A DNA stretch of 64,000 bases from Ustilaginoidea virens (lineage: Eukaryota; Ascomycota; Sordariomycetes; Hypocreales; Clavicipitaceae). Below the pieces are notes generated by a model, which had not been told where the DNA came from, did not search any database, and saw only the letters and a program-made list of their open reading frames with translations. Positions 34,769-45,591 of the stretch are shown here, piece after piece. A program made the translations under genes and the position numbers. Numbering within the stretch: the stretch's first letter is position 1; each line of letters begins with the position of its first letter. The stretch is taken from NCBI RefSeq assembly GCF_000687475.1, contig NC_057321.1, forward strand, positions 2,666,001 to 2,730,000, written 5' to 3'.

Positions 34769-36534
34769 ATGCTCCACGTCAACATTGTCGGCGCGGGCAT
34801 CGCAGGGCTATCTGCCGCCATATCGCTTCGGCGTGCTGGCCACCGCGTCCACGTGTACGAAAAGTCATCCATGAACAACGAGGTTGGCGCCGCCATCTTC
34901 GTCCCCCCCAACGCGGCGAGGTTCCTGCTGGCCTGGGGGCTTGATCCGGTCCGCTGGCAATGGGTTCACTCACGTCGTATGCAATTCAGCGACCCGTTTA
35001 CCCTGGAAACTCTACCGGCCATCTCCGACGAGGACACGGCAACGTCCATCGGAGGCGTCCCGTTGTGGTTCTCCCACAGGGTGGACCTGCATAACGCTCT
35101 GAAGTGGTTGGCGACAAAACCAGACGGACCGGGAGTCCCCGCGACTCTCCACCTAGGCTCTCCCGTTGAAGCATACGTGAGTTGCCTGGTCCACTTGTTG
35201 AGCCGTCGGCGGCAGAAGGGGGAGTAGATGCCTTCGCACTGCAGCTGCCAACGTGATTGACGCGGGCCCCAGAATCCGTCAAAACCGTCCATTACGCTCA
35301 AGGGCGGCCGCGAGGTGGAGTGTGATGTTGTCATCGGTGCTGACGGCATTCACTCGCTGGCGACGGAAGCAGTCCTCGGCCGCAAGAACGAGCCCGTGTC
35401 TCCCGCAAACGCCAACGTTTGCTATCGATTCCTCATCCCCACTGAGCGGCTGGAGCGTGACGCCGAAACCCGGTTCTTCACAAAGGACATTGCCGGCTGG
35501 TCAAGAGTGTTTGCGCATAACGAGATGAAACGCAGACTCATCGTGTACCCCTGCCGAGGGTGAGGGGGGCGCTTGATCGACTTTGAACAACTGACCGGGC
35601 CAGCGCGGCTGACTTTGTCTGCAGAAACACGATTCTGAATTTCGTCGGCATGTTGTGGGAGGCAGAATCTCCTTATAGCGAGAGGGAGAGTACGTCAAAG
35701 AGCGAGCAACAAGGTCCGGGGTACAGAATCTATTCGACGCCTTGACTAATCGGCTCCTAGATTGGCACGCGACGGTCGACGTTGCCCAAGTTTTGGACAA
35801 GTTTGCGGGATACGACCCTCGACTCCTCAACGTGATTAGGTAGGTTTGCTATTTTCTTCTGCCCCTGACGGGCCTCTGAAGTATTTTTTTTCTTACCAAG
35901 ACCTTCCCGCAGCAAAGCAACAGATGTCAAGCGGTGGCCGCTTCTCTATCGGCACCCCTTGCCGACCTGGAACAAGGACCTGTTGACCCTGGCTGGAGAC
36001 GCGGCGCATCCCATGCTACCCCGTGAGTGCGCAACCGTTGGGACAAAACGGCCAGAAAATAAAGTCAGCCCCCCAACTAACCGTTTGGCAGACCAGGGCC
36101 AGGGCGGCGCCCAAGGGCTTGAAGACGGCCTGGCCCTCGGCATCATCCTCTGCGGCGCCGAGACCCCCCAAGACATCCGGGAGCGCCTCGACATCTACTA
36201 CAGCACTCGACACAGGCGCACAAGCGCGATCCAGATCTTGAGCAACGTCGGCGCGGACCAGACCAGTCTCGTAAGCGACGAGCTGCGCCAGTTTATGAGC
36301 GAGGACGAGATCCCCAGTAAGTCGGTTTGCGAGGGCAAACGACCGAGGCGCCTTCGACGCTGGCTGACACGCAAACCAGCGGATTTTCTTTCCATAGCCC
36401 GGTACAGTTTCGGCTTCGACGTCGTGCGGACGACGATGGATGCCATGAAGAAATACGACCCGGCGTTTCGGCTGCCGGATGACTTCTTCGACAGCCCCGT
36501 CATTGGTGTGCCGGGACGGGGGGCGAGCCATTGA
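34769..36534 (+). CDS. FAD-dependent aromatic monooxygenase (salicylate hydroxylase-like)
   Basis: Seven exons: 34769-35176, 35273-35559, 35625-35689, 35761-35839, 35913-36022, 36092-36316 and 36380-36534, giving 442 residues. Group A flavoprotein hydroxylase: the FAD dinucleotide motif is IVGAGIAGLSAA near the N-terminus, the DG motif is VVIGADGIHS, and the second FAD motif is LAGDAAHPMLPHQGQG, which is rebuilt only when intron 5 is removed. It uses NAD(P)H and oxygen to hydroxylate a small, usually aromatic, substrate. The last intron (36317-36379, 63 nt) is a multiple of three with no stop, so both spliced and retained forms would stay in frame; a perfect GTAAGT donor argues for splicing. 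The substrate is unknown, and it lies alone, not in a visible cluster. Confidence 0.9.
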
Positions 36535-36981
36535 CGACGCAGGGGCGGATGCAAACCCAGCCACGGCTGTGATGTAATTGCAGTAATTTAGGAACATGCG
36601 AGTACGTCATCATAATCCAGTAGCATCGATGCTCGTGCATTCTCTTGCCTCGACGGGGCGGTTCGCCGATGCGGCTGCGACGTTACCGGGGGTTTCTGCC
36701 CGGCAATCCGCCGATATTCGCGCGCAGCTCGGGTGGGCTTTGGCAAGTCGATTAAATGAAGCAATAGCATTTCAGTCCGATATCGGGCATGCTGGCTTCA
36801 ACGGGCGTAATATGCAGCCGGTAATAGTACCGAGCCTAGCCATGTCACGACGGCACACAGCATCTTTTACAGCTCATCACCATCAAAAATGTTGGGTTAT
36901 TTCTGCGTAACATTACTCGTATCTACCAAAATTCGAAGCGGCCCATGATCCAATAGCAATCTCCTCCAAGCGTGCCACACT
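36535..36981. other. Short convergent intergenic region
   Basis: About 450 bp between the 3' ends of the monooxygenase and the minus-strand small protein. Presumed 3' untranslated sequence; nothing else seen. Confidence 0.6.
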
Positions 36982-37348
36982 CTACTTGTTCCTATGCAAC
37001 CCGCCCTTGTCGCCAGTATCGTGAAGCACATTCGGAACCGCTCTCTCCACGCTCTCGGGCAGCTTCTCCTGCAGCTTCTGCGGCACGATGGAAGCCGCGC
37101 CGCCGTCCTTGGCATGCGTCTGGTTCGTAGACTGCCCGGGGTTGGATCCAGTAGGATGCACCTAGGTAGACTGGTTAGCTCAAAACGTCGCCCACGACGA
37201 CGGAGCACGGCAGACGGCTTACCGAGTCGGGGAGGCTCTCCTCGACACCCTTGGGGACCTTGTCCTGGACGGACGACGGGACCTTGGACTCCCCCGTGGC
37301 GTGGGAGACGCCTTGGCCACGCTCGTTTTGCGACGTGATGCCCGACAT
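36982..37348 (-). CDS. Small hydrophilic fungal protein with internal 26-residue repeat
   Basis: Exons 37348-37223 and 37161-36982 give 101 residues. The start at 37348 (ACAATGTCG) is chosen over an upstream ATG at 37453 because the conserved part begins there. Two 26-residue repeats occupy residues 22-47 and 67-92; each follows the pattern x-V-P-x-x-x-Q-x-K-x-P-x-x-V-E, ending in HPTG or HDTG. A Gly/Asn/Gln-rich spacer separates them. The protein is highly polar, with no signal peptide or membrane segment. I recognise it as a widespread ascomycete family of unknown function, LEA- or stress-protein-like in composition. The intron falls inside repeat 1. Confidence 0.85.
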
Positions 37349-38572
37349 TGTCTGTATCTTGTGACTTTTGCGTGTTTCAAATTGTGCGTGTTTTTCCTGT
37401 TGTAAAAATCTTGCCCGATTCGAACGACTCCAGCCCCTTTTTGGCAGCGGCATGAATCCGGCATTTATACGTCGGGGGACTCGCCACGGATCCCACAGCA
37501 GCGAGGAATTTTGCGCGCGTCACCTCGGCCCCGTCGTCAGGATCTGCAGCACCGGGGGTGATTCATGACCTTTGGGCGGCGAGTGCGTCTCCAGTCGCCG
37601 CTGGTGCGCTCATCCCGTCGTCATCATGATTCCCTGGATTTCGGGCGCACGTCACATGCAAACCGCGGCAGCCCGGGGAGGAGCTGTCAATGACGGCCGG
37701 GCGTACGTCGCGTTCGGAGAAGCAGCAAGAATCGCCCCCAAACGACGAGGCGTAAGTGGCATCTCCCGGGCTTGCGCTCCGGCACCCTCTCGCCAGCACG
37801 CATGACTCGGGGTGGAGGGCCGCGCCCGCCGCAGCCTGGCCTGGGATGACGTAACCGGGGCGCGGGGCGCAGGGCTTTTGGGGGAGGGGTTACGTGACGG
37901 TGCGCGATGATTTCATGCTTCGGAGTTTGCGGCAGGTCGGGGTGGAGTTCAGATGATGCGATGCGATGCGATGCGATGCGATGCGCAAAACGAGTGCCCG
38001 TCTTTCGGCGGGTTGGGAGTCTCCCCCCCCCTCGCGCAGTTGGGTAACGAGATGGGTCGACGGGAAATCGTAACTGGGCGTGTCGATAGCGAGCCAGGGC
38101 CGTCTGCTCCGGGTGTTGGCTGTCGAGGCTGTGCTTTGAGTTGGATCGGCGAATCGACGAGCCGGGCAGCGAGCGGCCTCGGACCGGCGGCAACGGCTAC
38201 TAGCGGGCCAATAGCGGGCCCAGGGGCCTGGCGCCGCCGCCGCCGCCGCGCCTGGTCAACTGCCGTGTCGACATTCCGCGTTAAGCCGCAATGGCAGCAC
38301 TTGACTTGTCGCAGGACACACCGTCAATGCCGGGTGAGTCAGCGCACGATGCTTTGGCCGGGCAGAAGAAGCTGTACGTACCGGTCGGCAAGAAGCGGCA
38401 TTGTGCTGTGCGCTGTGGAGACCCGATGCGTGCATTTCATTGGCAGCAGACAAATGCCTGATCTGATCCTCCTCGTCCACGCCACCACCCCCTCAGCAGC
38501 CACGCGGCATGTCGCGACGCCCGCCTCTTCCACCTACACTCTCCCCGCGTCAACACACGACTCAAACCGCCA
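37349..38572. other. Divergent intergenic region
   Basis: About 1.2 kb between the small repeat protein and the gamma-glutamyltranspeptidase gene. It holds the ATGCG pentamer array at 37955-37985 and GC-rich sequence with no supported frame. Confidence 0.6.
37955..37985. repeat. (ATGCG)n pentanucleotide repeat
   Basis: Six perfect ATGCG copies. Confidence 0.9.
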
Positions 38573-40626
38573 ATGCCGTCCCCCGACCCCTTCAGATTCC
38601 CCTCGAGGAGGAGCGTCGTCCACAGCACCGCCGGCATCGTGGCCTGCACGCAACCCCTCGCCGCCAAATGCGGCCTCGACGTCCTCCGCGCAGGCGGCAA
38701 CGCGGCTGTGCGTTTCTTTTCCCACCCTGCGGTGATGGTTTTATTTTATTTTATTTTTCTTCAGAAAAGAGCCTAACCGCCCGCCCAGGACGCCGCGGTG
38801 GCAGTCGGTACGCAAAGAAAAAAAAAAAAATTGATAAATAAATAAATACCGATGGTAGATGACGCAGAGCCTGGCTAACGTCGCGCAAAGCTGCCGGGTT
38901 GAACGTGACGGAGCCGTGCTCGACCGGCATCGGCGGCGACATGTTCCTCTTGTTCTGGGACGCGGCCGCGCGGCAGGTCAGGGCTGTCAACGGCTCCGGC
39001 CGCGCGGGCCGCAGGTGCACGCTCGACGCGGTGCGCAGCGCCCTGAAGCTCCCCGGCGGCGGGGGCGGCGACGACGACGGCGACGCCCAGATCCCGCTGC
39101 CGAGCGCGCTCGCCGTGACGGTGCCCGGCGCGGCTGCTGGGTGGGTGGACGCCGTCGAGAGGTTCGGCAGCGGCAAGGTCGACATGCGGCGTGTTCTGGC
39201 GCCGGCGGTCGAGCTGGGCGAGAAGGGGTTCCCTGTGTCCGAGGGAGCTGCGTATCTTGTATGTTTTGCCGAGGAAAGGAAGAGAAAAGGAAAGAAGAAG
39301 AAGAAAAGAAAATAACGCATGTTCCGTGTTGACTGGGGCATAACCAAAAAGTGGCAAGCGTCCGAGGCCCGCATTCGGGCCGCGTCCCCCAACTTCTCGG
39401 AAATGCTCAAGGACGACCCCCGCGCCGAGGACGGCGTTCGAGCGCCTCGTGCCGGCGAGATCATGAGGAACCCCACGCTGGCGAGGACGTTTCGCGCGCT
39501 GGGCGAGCAGGGGAAGCAGGGCTTCTACACGGGCAGGGTTGCCGAGGAGCTCGTCGAGGTTGTGCAGTCTCTGGGCGGTCTGCTCGAAATGGACGACTTG
39601 GCGCACCATCTGCACGTGGGCAGCGAGACGGTCGAGCCCGTTTCCCTGAAGTTCCAGGGCCAGGGCGCGGGGCCGGACGGAGGCGTCGAGCTCTGGGAGC
39701 ACCCGCCCAACGGGCAGGGCATCGTGGCCCTCATGGCCCTCGGCATCATCCAGGAGCTGGAGAAGCAGGGCAGGATCCCCGCGTTTGCGCCGCGCGACTT
39801 CAACTCGGCGCCGTATCTGCACGCCATCATCGAGGCGCTGCGGCTCGCCTTTGCAGACGCGACCTGGTTCGTGGCCGACCCCGACGTCGCAGAGGTCCCG
39901 GTCCGGGGCTTGCTGTCGCAGGAGTATCTGGCCCGGCGAGCCGAGCTCTTCGATCCCGGCAGGGCGGGTCGGGCCCGCGAGCACGGCGACCCGCCGTTCG
40001 TGTCGCCCGCCTTGTCGAGCAGCGACACCGTCTACTTCACCGTGACGGATGCCCAGGGCAACGCCGCGTCCTTCATCAACTCCAACTACGCCGGGTTCGG
40101 CACGGGCATCATCCCCCGCGGGTGCGGCTTCACTCTGCAGAACCGGGGTGCCAACTTCTCCCTCGACGCGCGCCATCCCAACCGCATCGAGCCCAGGAAG
40201 AGGCCCTACCACACCATCATCCCGGGCATGGTGACGAACCTGCGTGACGGCTCGCTGCACTCGTCGTTTGGCGTCATGGGCGGGTTCATGCAGCCGCAGG
40301 GCCACGTCCAGGTTCTCCTGGGCCAGGTGGTCGGGCGGCTGGATCCCCAGCAGGCCTTGGACGCGCCGAGGATCTGCATCGGTGGCGGCATCCCCGACAA
40401 GGGAAATGGCGTCGACTGGACGGTGAATGTCGAGGACGGCATGCCCCGAGAGACGATTGAGGGGCTGATGAGGCTGGGGCACAAGGTGAATGTTGTGGAG
40501 GGCAGGGAGAGAGGCTTGTTTGGAAAGGGGCAGATTGTTCGATACGCGGTTGATCCGGTAGAGGGGACGGCGGTCTGGTCTGCCGGAAGCGACATGAGGG
40601 CTGATGGAGCGGCGTACCCGTTGTAG
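38573..40626 (+). CDS. Gamma-glutamyltranspeptidase-like Ntn hydrolase
   Basis: Exons 38573-38707, 38789-38807, 38891-39258 and 39352-40626 give 598 residues. Exon 2 is only 19 nt; it supplies DAAVAV, which completes the family motif DAAVAVAAGLNVTEPCSTGI. The nucleophile at the autocleavage point is Thr400 in SSSDTVYFTV, and GNAASFINSNYAGFGTGI follows. There is no signal peptide or N-terminal anchor, unlike classical secretory GGTs. The family breaks or transfers gamma-glutamyl bonds, as in glutathione, or acylates related substrates. It may be a GGT-like paralogue with another substrate. Introns 1 and 2 carry T-rich and A-rich low-complexity runs. The gene is convergent with the glutaredoxin gene. 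Confidence 0.88.
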
Positions 40627-40840
40627 AAGCAGGCGCCGGGAGTTTGTCCGCGTCATCCATCGCACATGATGAATGAAGGATTGGGAGCGTGACGGGAAGC
40701 TTGGGGGATACTGCTGTTCCTTTTAGTTCCAGACACTCGTGCTCGCGGCAGCCTCGATCTACGCCTCGTCCGTATCGTACATTTATTTTGCCGCCCGAAC
40801 TTCGTCTCCGGCCGTCCATTACATCTTCTTCCTGCCCTCG

Positions 40841-41338
40841 TCAGGCATCCTCCAGAACAACAACGTCCTTGTCCTCGAAAACCTTGGCCAGCTCGCCGTT
40901 GGTATGCATCGTCCGCAGGATATCGCACCCGCCGACGAACTCCTTGTCCACGTACAGCTGCGGGATGGTCGGCCAATCCGAGTACTCCTTGATGCCCTCG
41001 CGAAGCTCCGGGTCCTCGAGGACGTTGAAGGCGGCAAACTTGGCGGGGTTGACGCCCTGCATGCCGAGGATCTTGATGACGGTGGCGGAAAAGCCGCACT
41101 GCGGCGTCTCGGGCGTGCCTTTCATGAAGAGCACGACGGGGGCGGAGGCGACGGCCTTGTCGATGGCGGCGCGGGTCTCGCTGGACAGGAGTCGGGTTTG
41201 GAACGACCGGAGAGGCGAGATGGCTGGTCGAGCAGCGCGTCGCAGGGTCTGGCTCTGTTAGATTGTGCGGGTGGGTGCGGGTGCGGCTGGGAACGGGGGC
41301 GCAGGGTTTCGTACAGATGCTACGGTGCGTGAGAACAT
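40841..41338 (-). CDS. grx5: Mitochondrial monothiol glutaredoxin (Grx5-type)
   Basis: Exons 41338-41315 and 41254-40841 give 145 residues. The N-terminus ([18 protein letters not shown]) is Arg/Ser-rich without acids, a strong mitochondrial presequence. The active site is the monothiol CGFS, Cys61, within [21 protein letters not shown] and GGCDIL follow, the glutathione-binding residues of the family. Grx5-type proteins hand Fe-S clusters from the ISC scaffold to target proteins in the matrix. The first exon codes only eight residues; I chose the GTACGA donor, but a GTAGCA donor nine nt upstream would also keep frame. Divergent from PPC decarboxylase, with about 320 bp between starts. Confidence 0.9.
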
Positions 41339-41661
41339 GGCTGCAGCGAGGTGGTGAGGGCGCAGGTTGGCTGGTAAAGGAAATGGGAAAAAGAAGAAGA
41401 AAAAAGAGACAAATAAACGAAAAGGCAGTGATGACACGGCTAAACCAAGACGTTGATGCGATGGAGGTGGTGCCGCTGACCAATCATTTGCTCCGTAATT
41501 TAATCTCGGCAAGTTTGTAAGCTGTGGAGCTGCATCCGTCATAGGAACACGAGGTCTTGACAAAGTACCGAGGAGTCGACACCGTAAATGACCACCACGC
41601 CTGCGCGTCGAAAAAAAAAAAAAAAATAAACAACCAGCTTTCCCAGCGGAAGCACACAAAA

Positions 41662-42411
41662 ATGCTGCATGTTTCGCGGACCGGCCCCGATCCGCAAGCA
41701 GACTTCCCCCCCTCGGCCGCCGGCAACGTCTCCCTCGCGCGCAGCGACGGCAAGAAGCATCTCCTCCTCGCGGTCAGCGGCTCCGTCGCCACCATCAAGA
41801 TTGTCAGCATCATCGGCGGCCTCGCCCACCACGACAACCTGTCCATCCGGCTCATCCTGACCGCCTCGGCGGAGCACTTCCTCGCCGGGCAGGCCGACGA
41901 GCAGCCCACGCTCGCCCAGGTGCGGCGCCTGCCCAACGTCGACGGCCTCTACACCGACGCGGCCGAGTGGACCAGACCGTGGACCCGCGGCGCGCCCATC
42001 CTCCACATCGAGCTGCGCAGATGGGCCGACCTGCTCATGATTGTGCCCCTCAGCGCAAACACCATGGCCAAGATGGTGGCCGGCATCTGCGACAACCTGC
42101 TGCTGAGCGTGGTGCGCGCATGGGACCACGACGGGTCCATCGACGGCGTCCGGAAGCGCATCGTCGTGGCGGTGGCCATGAACACGGCCATGTGGCGGAA
42201 TCCCCTGACGGCCAGGCACATCAAGACGCTGGAGGACGATTGGGGCGGCGACGATGGCTGGGTGCAGGTTCTCAGGCCCGTGTCCAAGACGCTGGCCTGC
42301 AATGACGTGGGCGAGGGCGCCATGGTCAGCTGGCAGGAGATTGTGTCCGAGGCGGAGAAGAAGCTTGGTCTGGAGAAGACGGCTCCTTCAGCCGGGGGGG
42401 TGAAGGTTTGA
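41662..42411 (+). CDS. Phosphopantothenoylcysteine decarboxylase (HFCD flavoprotein)
   Basis: Single exon, 249 residues from the ATG at 41662; the frame is open further upstream but that part is Lys-rich low complexity. This is the decarboxylase step of coenzyme A synthesis, giving 4'-phosphopantetheine in the cytosol. The flavin-binding start is LLLAVSGSVATIKI, the catalytic His115 is in ILHIELRRWADL, LSANTMAKMVAGICDNLL follows, and the substrate-clamp motif is MNTAMW. In budding yeast the family is represented by Hal3/Vhs3/Cab3, which form a heterotrimeric enzyme and also inhibit phosphatase Ppz1. The long acidic tail of the yeast proteins is absent here, so a simple decarboxylase is the more likely role. 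Confidence 0.92.
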   Translation: MLHVSRTGPDPQADFPPSAAGNVSLARSDGKKHLLLAVSGSVATIKIVSIIGGLAHHDNLSIRLILTASAEHFLAGQADEQPTLAQVRRLPNVDGLYTDAAEWTRPWTRGAPILHIELRRWADLLMIVPLSANTMAKMVAGICDNLLLSVVRAWDHDGSIDGVRKRIVVAVAMNTAMWRNPLTARHIKTLEDDWGGDDGWVQVLRPVSKTLACNDVGEGAMVSWQEIVSEAEKKLGLEKTAPSAGGVKV

Positions 42412-42656
42412 GAGGGGGGAATATCCTAAACCTGGATAAGACGATGTGGATGTTGCTTGGAGGAAGGGAGGGGGGGGGGGGGGGGTGTTGAGCCCTTTGC
42501 AGCTGTCTGGCAGTTGGTCAAACCTGTCACAAGACGCCTTGACGGCTGCAAGCCAAACCCACACCTCCACCCATATCGCCGTCTGCCGCTTCCTTCTTTG
42601 CCCGCCTTGTCCAACATTCCAAGTCCACGCCCGAGGAGGATGCCTGCAGCCAAGCC

Positions 42657-43510
42657 ATGTCTGCGATTCGAGATCCCAGCCCCAAGGCACTTTCTTCGTC
42701 CACGGCTGCCGAGAAGTCGACTTCTCTACGCGCCAGACTCCGCAGCGAAGACCTGGTCCACCATCACCACGCAGCCGGCCCTCGAGCAGATGGCCAAAGC
42801 CGCCGCGACATCTACAGACAGCTCCAAGCCAACTTTTCCGCCGTTTTGCAAGCCGAGCCTTCCAGACCGGGGAGCACGAACGCCCAGATGGCCCATATAG
42901 CGGGTAAGGAAGAACTGAACCGCCTGCCATCCCCTCTCCCAGGGAGACTGTCACGGACTGACTCGCAAAAAGAATCATTCGCCCGCTACGGCCAAGATGT
43001 GTACAACACCGCCGTCGAAGCCGTCCAGTCCGCTCACAAAGCCACCTCGTCCGAAATAGCAGGTTTTCAAGCCCGCGTCTCGTCGACACTCGGCCGCGCC
43101 CACGCCCTGTACGACAACATTGTATATCCTCTCTCCGCCACTGTGTGCCATTCCGAGAGTCTCCCCCGGGCGAGCATAGCCAAGCACATCCGGACGCTTC
43201 AAAAGCGGCTGTCCGCCGCCGAGGACGAACTCGAAAAGCTGAACGAGGAGTGGAAAGCTTGCATTGCGGAGGAGGTCCGGATTCTGACATGCAAGCGAAA
43301 CGACGGGGATGACCAAGCGGAATGTCTGAAGGAGAAGTATATGCGCGAGGTTGATGATATCGTGGCCAAGAAGACGAGCGAGATTAACGAGCTGGACCGG
43401 GTGAGTAGGCGTGCGTGATTTCGTGAATTGTGCTGATGGGGACGTAGGAATATCGAGATTTGTTGTGGGCCGAGTCGAAGAAGATGATGCAGGCCATGAT
43501 GGCAGACTAG
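42657..43510 (+). CDS. Coiled-coil protein of unknown function
   Basis: Exons 42657-43400 and 43448-43510 give 268 residues; the last intron is 47 nt. An additional intron at 42904-42972 (69 nt, GTAAGG donor, CTGAC branch) is likely: it is in frame with no stop, and removing it joins MAHIA to ESFARYGQDVYN, leaving 245 residues. The N-terminus is Ser/Arg/His-rich. From about residue 115 the protein is helical, with a strong coiled coil in the C-terminal half (TLQKRLSAAEDELEKLNEEW and ECLKEKYMREVDDIVAKKTS). No catalytic motif, signal peptide or membrane segment. I do not recognise the family; a structural or complex-assembly role is only a guess. Confidence 0.75.
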
Positions 43511-44179
43511 TTGCGACCGTGGGCATCCGGACAGGCCGGTGTGGTGTGAATAAGCTGCTTAGCTGAATAGAAAACGGTACGAAACAAAGACGTAGAGACT
43601 TGCATGATTCACCATCGAATGCCTACAAGGCATACATGTCTTGGATTGCAATGTGGGATAGTTCCCTGTCTAGTCCAAAGGAGTCGCTATTAACACACAG
43701 GGCAGATGCGGGTTGCTGGGCTCATTCAATACCACCAGCGTCGACCAAGGTCAGTCAAGATAGGGAACGTCCCGCAAGCATCCTTGCATATCGCCTCTTC
43801 CGTCAGCGGATAGATAATACACATGAGCGGAAGGAATTAGCAGACAAGACCCAGAATCAGAATGCCTTGATTATGCAGAACCCAAGTCTTCCAGCGTGCA
43901 GTCGCAATGCTCCCTCCCGAAAGGCACCATCAGCGAACTCGAGTTTCTCATTCGCATCCATCACATTCTTTCCCACCTATCCGTTGCCGTCTTCACCTGG
44001 TTCCCACGCCGTCATGAATAGGGTTCGCCAAACTCCAAGTCTGCATGAGCCTGTTTTTCCCGCAGTTAAATAAACGACCCACAAGAGATAAGGTAGCCCA
44101 AGCAGGGCACAAGCCTCGGACAACCCGCGAATGCTCGCTCACCGCAAACAAAAACTCGCGCTTCGACACGGCAATTGCC

Positions 44180-44215
<36 letters not shown>

Positions 44216-44243
44216 GGTGTGTGGATATTTGAGCGACGCGCCG
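43511..44243. other. Convergent intergenic region
   Basis: About 730 bp between two gene 3' ends. It holds the GT microsatellite at 44181-44214. The 157-codon plus-strand frame at 43600-44073 has no recognisable content. Confidence 0.6.
44181..44214. repeat. (GT)17 dinucleotide repeat
   Basis: Uninterrupted GT repeat 30 bp downstream of the aminotransferase stop on the opposite strand side. Confidence 0.95.
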
Positions 44244-45591
44244 TCAGTTTGCTGGCTCCTTTTCGGGAATGACGACACCCCAGTGGTGCTGCTCGCGGCC
44301 GTACATGATGTCGCTGAGCCAGCCCTTGACCTTGGCGGTGACGGGGCCGGGTTGGCCTTGAGGCCCCATGGGGATGTTGATGTCTTTGCCGCGATGGTGG
44401 ATTTGCGACACGGGGCAGACAAAGTACTGCATCATCATTTAGCGGGCGCGTTTGTGGGAAAAAAAAAAAAAAAAAAAAAAAAAAAGAAGAAGAAAAAGAG
44501 GAAGAAAAGAGGGATCAAAAACTTACGGCAGTCCCGGCAGCAAAGGCTTCGAGAATGCGCCCCTCGGCATCCGCCTCGAGCAGCTCGTCGATGGTGTACT
44601 TGCGCTCCGTGACTTGCAGCTCGCCGGCCATGCGCTCGCGCACAATGTCCAGGCAGCTGCGGCGGGTGACGCCGTCGAGGATCAGCTTGTCGTCGAGCGG
44701 GGCGGTGACGAGCTCGGGCCGGCCGTCGCCGCGGCGCTTCCACACGACGAAGAAGTTGGAGGCGCCGGCCTCGGTGCACTCGCCCTGCGGCCCGTACAGC
44801 CACAGGACCTGGTGGTAGCCGCGGCGGCGGGCGTCCTGGGTGGCCATGAGCGAGGGCCCGTAGTTGGCGCCGACCTTGGCGTAGCCGAAGCCGCCGACCC
44901 AGGCGCGCACCATGTCCTCGGGCGAGGTGTGCAGGCGCATGCCGCCGGGGGGCGCGTCCATGTCCGGCATGAAGGTGGCGATGACGTACAGCAGGGCCTG
45001 GCGCGGCGCCTGCACGCCCAGCTGGGGCTGGGTGCCGAGCAGCGTCGGGCGCAGGTAGAGGAAGCGGCCGGGGCGGTCGCGCGGCAGCCAGCGCGGCCCG
45101 TCGACGGCCAGCAGCGCGACCAGCAGCCTCTGCAGCTCGGGAGGGTCGAAGAGCGGCAGCGAGATGCGCCCGGCGGACAGGAGCATGCGGGCGCAGTTGC
45201 GGTCCGGGCGGAACAGGCGCAGGCGGCCGTCGTGGCCGCGGAAGACCTTGAGGCCCTCGAAGCACTCGGTCGCGTAGTGCAGGCACGACGCGGTGGGCAT
45301 GAGGGCCAGCGGCCCGTAGGGGTGGAGGGCGGGCGCCGCCCAGCCGGCCGCGGCGGTCCAGGCCGCCGTGACCATGTGGTCGGTGGCGACGGTCTCGTCG
45401 CCGGCGTTGGCGGCGGCGTGGTCGGGCACGGGGCGGGGGGACGCGGTCAGCGCGTACGTGAGCCGGGAGGCGTCGAGGGGGGCGGGCACGGCGCCGGGGG
45501 CGGACGGCACGTGCGGCGCGGCGGCCTCCTTGCGCTGGATGGCGGCGGCCGTGAGGTCGACGTCCTGCTGGGGGACGGCGGAGGGGGCCAT
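44244..45591 (-). CDS. Branched-chain amino acid aminotransferase
   Basis: Exons 45591-44527 and 44426-44244 give 415 residues. Fold-type IV PLP enzyme that interconverts Leu, Ile and Val with their 2-oxo acids using glutamate/2-oxoglutarate. YATECFEGLKVFRG, RNCARML, FLYLRPTLLGT and the PLP lysine K239 in GFGYAKVGANYGPSL are all family hallmarks; ECTEAGASNFFVVW and DGVTRRSCLDI follow. The last exon supplies the C-terminal YFVCPVSQIHHRGKDI. The N-terminus is about 45 residues longer than the core, Ala/Pro-rich, and not a clear mitochondrial presequence, so this may be a cytosolic isozyme. The 100-nt intron contains a 27-nt homopolymer (A on the plus strand) beside its branch region. Confidence 0.92.

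Noticed and set aside
34769..36534. Monooxygenase as a member of the PKS cluster
   Set aside because: It lies more than 15 kb from the PKS with an unrelated kinase and secreted-protein genes between.
37396..37432. GTTCGAATC word as a tRNA B-box
   Set aside because: No A-box, acceptor stem or anticodon arm could be folded around it; it is in the leader of the small repeat protein gene.
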